From Caldifarciminota bacterium UBA5631 (GTDB taxonomy: Bacteria; Hydrothermota; Hydrothermia; UBA1063), in contig DIJZ01000014.1 in the NCBI GenBank assembly GCA_002421425.1, positions 56,893 to 112,344 of the forward strand: a stretch of DNA of 55,452 bases, written 5' to 3'. Shown in pieces: positions 50,725-55,452 of the stretch. Every line of letters starts with the position of its first letter. The first letter of the stretch is position 1. The translations under genes and the position numbers were made by a program. The notes beneath the pieces are model-generated. The model was not told the DNA's origin. It did not search any database and worked only from the letters and a program-made list of their open reading frames with translations.

Positions 50725-52103
50725 TGGGTTTCTTCTTGAAGGTTGACTTCCTTAAATTTTCCAAGAGTCCCGAAAATGAGATTTCGAATCTCTTCCAATT
50801 TTTGCTCAGTTTTTCCCTCGCATCTAACCACGAGAACGGGCTGAGTGTTAGAGGCCCTTATAAGCCCGAATCCATCAGGAAATTCAACTCTAACTCCGTC
50901 AATGTCTATTACTTCGTAATCTTTCTTAAATATTTCCACCAGCTTTGCAACCACGTCAAATTTCTTGTTATCTGGGCAGCCCACACGGATTTCGGGAGTG
51001 GAGTAGTAGTAAGGTATCTCGGAAGCGAGTTCTTCAAGGGTTTTGCCTTCCTCTTCAAGTATTTCCAGAAGCCTCAGGGAGGCGTATATGGCATCGTCAT
51101 AGCCGTAAAATCGGTCATTGAAGAATATGTGTCCTGACATTTCTCCGGCAAGGGGGGCATTTAATTCCCTCAATCTAGCCTTTAGGAGTGCATGCCCTGT
51201 TTTCCACATCAAGGGTCTGCCTCCAAGTTGTTTTATATATTCAGAAAGGCCCTTGGAGCACTTCACATCGTGAATAATCAATGCTCCTTTATAGGTTTTC
51301 AGTACCTGCTTTGCGAAGATTCCGAGGATTTTATCGCCGAAAAGCAGCACTCCTTTGTTAGTAATAGCCCCGATTCTGTCTGCGTCACCATCATATCCTA
51401 TTCCGAGATCAAATCCTTCCTTTACTACCTTGCCTGCAAGGTCTTTCATATATTTTTCTATTGTTGGGTCCGCGAGATGATTTGGGAAAGTCCCATCTAC
51501 TTCCATATAAATACCCTCGAAAGGGATGTGGAGGGCTCTGAATATTTCGCTTACAATAGGACCCGCAGTTCCGTTGCCGGGGTCTATGGCGACTCTATGC
51601 TTCCCGTTAACTCTTATACTGTGAATAATTTCGTAGATGTACTGGTCAACGACATCAAGTTTCTGGACGTGCCCCCGTTCCATTGTGATTATGAATTTTT
51701 CTTTTTCAATTAACTGTTTAAGATTTTGGATCTCTTCACCAAAAAAGGTTTCTCTTCCAAGGGAAAGTTTGAAACCATTGTATTCTCTGGGGTTATGACT
51801 TGCAGTGACCTGGATACCTCCCTGTACTTCATACTTATAAAGGGAATAATACTGAAGAGGTGTTGGCACAAGGCCAATATCAAACACGCTGACTCCAGAC
51901 TTAATGAATCCTTCTATAAGTGCTTCTTTCAGGGGTACGGAGCTGGGCCTCGCGTCCATTCCCACCGACACTCTTGAACCGCCCTTTTCTTTTACAATTG
52001 TTCCGAATCCCCTTCCGATATTATAAGCTGTTTCCTCATCCAGTTCCTTCCCGTAAATACCTCTGATATCGTACATCCTGAATATCTCGTTAACAATTTT
52101 CAT
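50721..52103 (-). CDS. Phosphomannomutase/phosphoglucomutase
   Basis: The 460-residue alpha-D-phosphohexomutase has the phosphoserine loop TASHNPREYNGFK (about 99-111), the metal loop GYDGDADR (about 236-243), the sugar loop GEMSGH (about 316-321) and the phosphate-binding RASNTQP (about 418-424). It interconverts mannose or glucose 6- and 1-phosphate, linking the PGI/PMI and the nucleotidyltransferase encoded elsewhere in this window. It precedes lptD in one transcription unit. Confidence 0.94.
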   Translation of the reverse strand: MKIVNEIFRMYDIRGIYGKELDEETAYNIGRGFGTIVKEKGGSRVSVGMDARPSSVPLKEALIEGFIKSGVSVFDIGLVPTPLQYYSLYKYEVQGGIQVTASHNPREYNGFKLSLGRETFFGEEIQNLKQLIEKEKFIITMERGHVQKLDVVDQYIYEIIHSIRVNGKHRVAIDPGNGTAGPIVSEIFRALHIPFEGIYMEVDGTFPNHLADPTIEKYMKDLAGKVVKEGFDLGIGYDGDADRIGAITNKGVLLFGDKILGIFAKQVLKTYKGALIIHDVKCSKGLSEYIKQLGGRPLMWKTGHALLKARLRELNAPLAGEMSGHIFFNDRFYGYDDAIYASLRLLEILEEEGKTLEELASEIPYYYSTPEIRVGCPDNKKFDVVAKLVEIFKKDYEVIDIDGVRVEFPDGFGLIRASNTQPVLVVRCEGKTEQKLEEIRNLIFGTLGKFKEVNLQEETH

Positions 52104-52124
52104 GCCAGGCCTTCCTTTTGTTTT

Positions 52125-52153
52125 AGAATAAAGGATTTTACGAGAACTATCAA
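52125..52153 (-). promoter_or_regulatory. Promoter of the phosphohexomutase-lptD operon
   Basis: On the minus strand TTGATA, 17 nt spacer, TATTCT, about 21 nt before the ATG; GGAAGG serves as ribosome-binding site. Confidence 0.6.
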
Positions 52154-52191
52154 TTGATAGCGCAGAGCTTTAAATTGCTATGATTGAAATG

Positions 52192-52941
52192 TTATACCAG
52201 ATAAGGTATAACAGCCCTTCTTTCTTTAGGGTAGTTGACAAAGTTCTCGTTATACCACCTGTGATAGGCCAGGGCTCTAGGTATTAGGTTGGCACAGCTC
52301 CAGATGGCAAAGGAGAGACCTGCTAAAGACCAGGTGGCAATGGCCCAACCGGTCCACTCAAGAATTTCACCAAGGTAGTTAGGGCAGGAAATTAAGTTAA
52401 ACATTCCGCCTTCAGGAATTCTATAGTTTGTTTCACCGTTCTTTCTCAGGTTAATTAGTTTTGAGTCGGAGGAATAATGGAGAAGAAAACCTGATAGAAA
52501 GAAGAGAAAGCCAATCAAAAACCTTGGATCTGTTATCCATTCTCGTGAGTAAGTTTTTATGTAAGTAATTGAAATCATATTGAGAAGACTGTTTACTGTG
52601 TTAAAGAAGAAGCCCATTCCTGCAATTGAGAGTGGAATGTCTCTTTTGGAATGGATTTTAAAGGGAAACAAAAGAGAGCGGTAAAAATAGTGGAAGATCC
52701 ATAGAGAGATAAAAATTATCTTTGGATTTTGATTTAATTGAGAGTAATACTTCAGTAGATACAAAATCGGAATTACAAGGGAAGGGATTTCCATAATAAC
52801 CCAACCTGCTCTATTCGGAAGTAAATGTCCCCAGCCTTTCTTTGCATGCCTGCCATAGGGGGCTGTGATTTTAAGAAGCAGTAAGAAGATTATGATAGAT
52901 ATGGCAATCCAAAACCAAAGAATGGTGTTAAAGGTAGCCAT
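52192..52941 (-). CDS. Steroid 5-alpha-reductase-like membrane enzyme
   Basis: The 249-residue protein has about seven hydrophobic segments and is strikingly like eukaryotic 3-oxo-5-alpha-steroid 4-dehydrogenases (SRD5A1/2, about 255-259 residues). Matching blocks are APYGRH (27-32), EIPSLVIP (51-58), HYFYRSLLF (84-92), YRIPEGGMF (173-181), NYLGEILEW (188-196) and GWAIATWSL. Residues aligned by eye with the SRD5A2 catalytic and cofactor positions are kept: Glu51, Tyr85, Glu192 and His227. It should use NADPH to reduce an alpha,beta-unsaturated carbonyl of an isoprenoid or steroid. ATG at 52941 has AGGGAAC upstream and overlaps the SDR gene by 14 nt; ATG at 52968 is an alternative. Confidence 0.85.
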   Translation of the reverse strand: MATFNTILWFWIAISIIIFLLLLKITAPYGRHAKKGWGHLLPNRAGWVIMEIPSLVIPILYLLKYYSQLNQNPKIIFISLWIFHYFYRSLLFPFKIHSKRDIPLSIAGMGFFFNTVNSLLNMISITYIKTYSREWITDPRFLIGFLFFLSGFLLHYSSDSKLINLRKNGETNYRIPEGGMFNLISCPNYLGEILEWTGWAIATWSLAGLSFAIWSCANLIPRALAYHRWYNENFVNYPKERRAVIPYLV

Positions 52942-53896
52942 GTTCCCTAAACCATTTATATGTATCATAAAGCGTTTCCTCCAAAGGTCTTGGCTTGAAG
53001 TTCAGCTCTTCTTCCGACTTACTTCGTAAAATTTTACTTTTCCATGTAAGAGCTTTCAGAGCTTCGGGAGTAAACAGAGGGTTAAACTTTAATAACCGTC
53101 CTATGGGTAGAGTTGCCTTTGCACCTATGATAGCAATTTCTAGCGAAAAAACTAAATCTGGACATTTAACCGTGGCGGTTTCGCACCACAACTTGGCGAG
53201 ACTACGTACTTCCAAAAACTTTCCGGACAGAATGTATGTGCCATTACCTTTTGTGAGGGCACTTAACGCGGCTTCTGCCACATCCCTTGCATCGACCCAG
53301 TCAAATCCACCATTAACAAGGGCGGGTACTCGTTTTTTCGCAAGAGATATAAGAAATCTACCAATAAAGGAGGGTTTAAAGTCGTTGGGACCTATGAGGG
53401 CTGTTGGACACAGAATAACTGCATTTAACCCATCGTTTATAGCTTGCCTCACTGTCTTCACTCCTTCTGCTTTCGTGATATCGTAAATTGAACCAGTACC
53501 ATCAATAAGGGGAGAGTTTTCGTCAACTGAATTCCCACAATCTTTGAAGGCGTGAATAGAACCAATGTAAATAAGCCGTTCAACACCGCACGCCTTTGTA
53601 GCTTCAATCACGTTTTTTGTTCCTTCTACGTTCACTTTCCAAACTTTTTCTCTGTTTGACCCAGTAATACTGATATGGGCAGCGGAATGGATCACGGCAG
53701 AGGCGTTTTTTAATGCTGGAAAAAGTTGGCTTTTATTCAAAATGTCAGTTTTTACAACTTCACAGGGTAAATTTTCAAGAGCTCTTGTGTCAGTATGCAC
53801 AATTGCCCTGACTTTATATCCGTTTCTAATAAGGGTCCTTACGATATTTGCGCCAAGATGTCCTGATGCACCCGTGACAACTACTAATTTGCTAAT
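52928..53896 (-). CDS. Extended SDR dehydrogenase (3-beta-HSD/DFR-like) with AUU start
   Basis: With the proposed start the protein has 322 residues. It begins SKLVVVTGASGHLGANIV, the NAD(P)-binding glycine motif, then has VWKVNVEGTKNVIEA and the catalytic YDITK near the middle. This is the pattern of 3-beta-hydroxysteroid dehydrogenases, dihydroflavonol reductases and HpnA-like epimerases. No ATG, GTG or TTG exists between an in-frame stop and the glycine motif; ATT at 53896-53894 lies 6 nt after a GGAGG, so AUU initiation is the best reading. A GTG at 53800 would delete the cofactor site. It is translationally coupled to the 5-alpha-reductase-like gene. Confidence 0.78.
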   Translation of the reverse strand: MSKLVVVTGASGHLGANIVRTLIRNGYKVRAIVHTDTRALENLPCEVVKTDILNKSQLFPALKNASAVIHSAAHISITGSNREKVWKVNVEGTKNVIEATKACGVERLIYIGSIHAFKDCGNSVDENSPLIDGTGSIYDITKAEGVKTVRQAINDGLNAVILCPTALIGPNDFKPSFIGRFLISLAKKRVPALVNGGFDWVDARDVAEAALSALTKGNGTYILSGKFLEVRSLAKLWCETATVKCPDLVFSLEIAIIGAKATLPIGRLLKFNPLFTPEALKALTWKSKILRSKSEEELNFKPRPLEETLYDTYKWFREHGYL

Positions 53897-53902
53897 AAGA
53901 CG

Positions 53903-53907
53903 CCTCC
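53903..53907 (-). promoter_or_regulatory. Shine-Dalgarno sequence deciding the AUU start of the SDR gene
   Basis: GGAGG on the minus strand, separated by 6 nt from ATT at 53896-53894. This ideal spacing singles out ATT as the initiation codon. Confidence 0.7.
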
Positions 53908-53921
53908 GAATTTATTTACGG

Positions 53922-53950
53922 ATTGTAAAGCTGATAGACTGATCTTGCAA
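53922..53950 (-). promoter_or_regulatory. Promoter of the SDR/5-alpha-reductase operon
   Basis: On the minus strand TTGCAA, 17 nt spacer, TACAAT. The leader would be about 19 nt and include the GGAGG. Confidence 0.65.
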
Positions 53951-54133
53951 AAGGTTACAAGGCATCGAAAGTCTAATCTCTTGGAGCTTTAACAAATTTG
54001 ACAATGTTGGTTTATTAGCAGGTTTAATACGGTTAGACAATATGCATGCGATAGGAAGATATACTCTGAGTTCTGGAAAAACTTGTTGTGATTGTGTATT
54101 ATAAAGTTATGAAATTAGGTATTTAAGTTTTTT

Positions 54134-54160
54134 AAGGGGCCGGAAATTTCCTAGCTCCTT
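54134..54160. repeat. Imperfect hairpin after the lipoprotein gene
   Basis: AAGGGGCCGG and CCTAGCTCCTT form an imperfect stem 22 nt after the lipoprotein stop. On the minus strand it is followed by A residues, not T, so terminator function is doubtful. The stretch 53951-54133 next to it holds nothing else I recognise. Confidence 0.35.
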
Positions 54161-54182
54161 ATGTTTGCCTATTATATCGGCT

Positions 54183-55100
54183 TTATCTTACTCGTACTTT
54201 CAACAAATCTCCATGGTGAACGTAGGGATAGTTGTCTGGTCTAAAGGATGGAGATGATATAATACTGAAGGCAAAACTGCCCCTAATTACATTAGTTGGT
54301 ACTTGCATTATGGTGTAGAAGTGTGTATAACTTTCAGGATCTCTTACCATTCTCATTCTCCTTGGGGTTCCCCAGGATGCCAGTTTATAAAAGAAAGCAT
54401 GGTTTTCCGCATCGCTAGCATATATGTCAAATCTTATTTCTGTTCCGCTTTTCACTACCGGGACTTCTTCAATGCTCATTAATTCTGAGTAGTTCGAATA
54501 GACTATTGTTATTATATTGTCTAAAGTGTCAGTGTACGTGATTTTAAGCGAATCAATGTGATTTTTGAGCACGGGGACGTAAGTGTTTCCTATTAGTAAC
54601 GAGTCCGGAACATCCTTTGTGGATATTTCACCAAGGGAGACTTTCTTCAATATCCAACCTCTGTATCTGTCACTGGTGTCTCCTTCTCTCACAAATACAG
54701 CCTTTCTTACCGCAAGGTCGTGGAAATTTTTATTATACGTGAAGGTTGTATCTCCGCCGACATCATAGTATGCGATGTTAAATAGTCCGTAGATATGGTG
54801 GTTTATTGTTGCCCAAGCAGTGTCCCCTTCAATTTGAATGTCTCTATTTGAGCTTACGGAGAGTATCTTTCTCCACCAGCCTATAACTAGGTACGGTGTT
54901 TTTGTCTGAGAGATATTGAAGGTATCTGGTATTATTGATGCATCTTCATATTCCTTTTCGAAACCAAGATCTGGACTATATGTCGTGCAAATAAGTTCGG
55001 AAATGGCTTCTTCGTCGTTTAGTTCCTCTATTTTTGTGCAGGAAGAAACTAAAAGTGCTATTATTGTGAGTGTTGTGGTGAAATATTTTAAATTCTTCAT
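54183..55100 (-). CDS. Predicted lipoprotein of unknown function
   Basis: The 305-residue protein has a lipoprotein signal peptide (hydrophobic stretch ending LLVSSC, Cys21). The mature part is rich in beta-strand-like segments and acidic residues, with a possible Ig-like region around 200-270 (TEIRFDIYASDAENHAFFYK). I do not recognise a family. The ATG has a TTAGGAGGTGA ribosome-binding site. It lies 58 nt behind the rluD-like gene on the same strand. Confidence 0.7.
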   Translation of the reverse strand: MKNLKYFTTTLTIIALLVSSCTKIEELNDEEAISELICTTYSPDLGFEKEYEDASIIPDTFNISQTKTPYLVIGWWRKILSVSSNRDIQIEGDTAWATINHHIYGLFNIAYYDVGGDTTFTYNKNFHDLAVRKAVFVREGDTSDRYRGWILKKVSLGEISTKDVPDSLLIGNTYVPVLKNHIDSLKITYTDTLDNIITIVYSNYSELMSIEEVPVVKSGTEIRFDIYASDAENHAFFYKLASWGTPRRMRMVRDPESYTHFYTIMQVPTNVIRGSFAFSIISSPSFRPDNYPYVHHGDLLKVRVR

Positions 55101-55158
55101 AGATCACCTCCTAAAACATTTGATGGGATATGGTTGAAAAATGTTTATTGCTTTCTTA

Positions 55159-55452
55159 CTATTTTTCCAATTCATTCTCTACAGAGCTAAGGTATTCTAG
55201 AAGGTTTTGAAAATCTTCTGGTATATCAACTTCAAACTCCACCTGCATGCCTTTCCCTGGATGATAGAAACAAAGTTTCTTTGCATGTAAAGCTTGCCTA
55301 TCAATGATTTCTAAAATTTTTCCTACATACTGATTTAGTTCTGATGGAACAACTTTGAAAATTTTTCTTACGTCGCGGCCCGAATAAACATCGTCTCCTA
55401 CAACAGGGTGCCCGATATATTCCATATGGACTCTAATTTGATGTGTTCTTCC
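55159..55452 (-). CDS. RluA/RluD-family 23S rRNA pseudouridine synthase, 3' part only
   Basis: The frame enters from the right edge and shows the last 97 residues. It includes the family signature GRTHQIRVHM directly at the edge, then GHPVVGDDVYSG and RQALHAKKLCFYHP, all from the C-terminal half of RluA/RluD pseudouridine synthases. The catalytic Asp (HRLD motif) and any S4 domain lie outside the window. The family is clear; which uridines it modifies is not. Confidence 0.9.
   Translation of the reverse strand, partial: GRTHQIRVHMEYIGHPVVGDDVYSGRDVRKIFKVVPSELNQYVGKILEIIDRQALHAKKLCFYHPGKGMQVEFEVDIPEDFQNLLEYLSSVENELEK

Noticed and set aside
52928..53800. SDR gene starting at the GTG at 53800.
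   Set aside because: This start removes the NAD(P)-binding TGASGHLG motif that is encoded in frame upstream.

Overview
The window reads as one chromosomal segment of a diderm, probably anaerobic bacterium. I see no insertion sequence, prophage, plasmid gene or CRISPR array. Lipid A and LPS genes (lpxB, kdsB, lptD), a FadL-type porin, several lipoproteins and a secreted protein with a Por/type-IX-like C-terminal sorting domain point to the FCB side of the tree. Thermus-like EF-P, a membrane pyrophosphatase, a Tricorn-like protease, AGA/AGG-rich arginine codons and tRNA genes without encoded CCA would fit an uncultured lineage such as candidate division WOR-3. That placement is inference from gene content, not a phylogeny.

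Layout. 1-1356 (minus): start of a divergent dapF, a cystathionine beta-synthase/cysteine synthase gene and tRNA-Ser(GCT). 1465-9426 (plus): zinc-ribbon protein, FAD dehydrogenase, DUF502 protein and CBS-domain protein, running into purS-purQ-purL-purF. 9503-14160: tRNA-Gly(GCC), a WbpB/WbpD-like sugar pair, then TPR protein, HNH endonuclease and putative outer-membrane protein. 14186-20848: hppA-prs-L25-pth-small TPR-efp-accB-cca, mostly touching or overlapping. 20838-28204 (minus): kdsB, esterase lipoprotein, FadL-like protein, HD-GYP sensor and uvrC. 28345-36505 (plus): a second HD-GYP protein, anion permease, molybdopterin oxidoreductase, panD and Tricorn-like protease. 36511-47378 (minus): nucleotidyltransferase, PGI/PMI, lpxB; then (after the plus-strand tRNA-Ala) radical SAM, DUF429, secreted binding protein, orphan solute-binding lipoprotein; then the sorting-domain protein and serC-like/serA. 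47506-55452: DUF2207-type protein, lptD and phosphohexomutase, a steroid-5-alpha-reductase-like gene with its SDR partner, a lipoprotein and the 3' part of an rluD-like gene.

Genes working together. Prs makes PRPP for PurF; PurSQL supplies the FGAM step. PGI/PMI, phosphohexomutase, nucleotidyltransferase, WbpB/WbpD, KdsB, LpxB and LptD serve sugar-nucleotide and LPS synthesis and export. The class-V aminotransferase and SerA probably make serine, which could feed the cystathionine/cysteine enzyme at the left end. Cca matures the three CCA-less tRNAs.

Promoters are easy to see: many units have a TTGxxx-like -35, a 16-17 nt spacer and a TATAAT-like -10. At seven to eight units without a Shine-Dalgarno sequence, the -10 lies only 5-7 nt before the start codon, as expected for leaderless mRNAs. 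The most unusual locus is 52192-53896: a close relative of eukaryotic steroid 5-alpha-reductase overlapping an SDR gene whose only sensible start codon is AUU. No stretch longer than about 300 bases lacks a gene; the longest, 53897-54182, holds the SDR promoter and a hairpin and nothing else I recognise.
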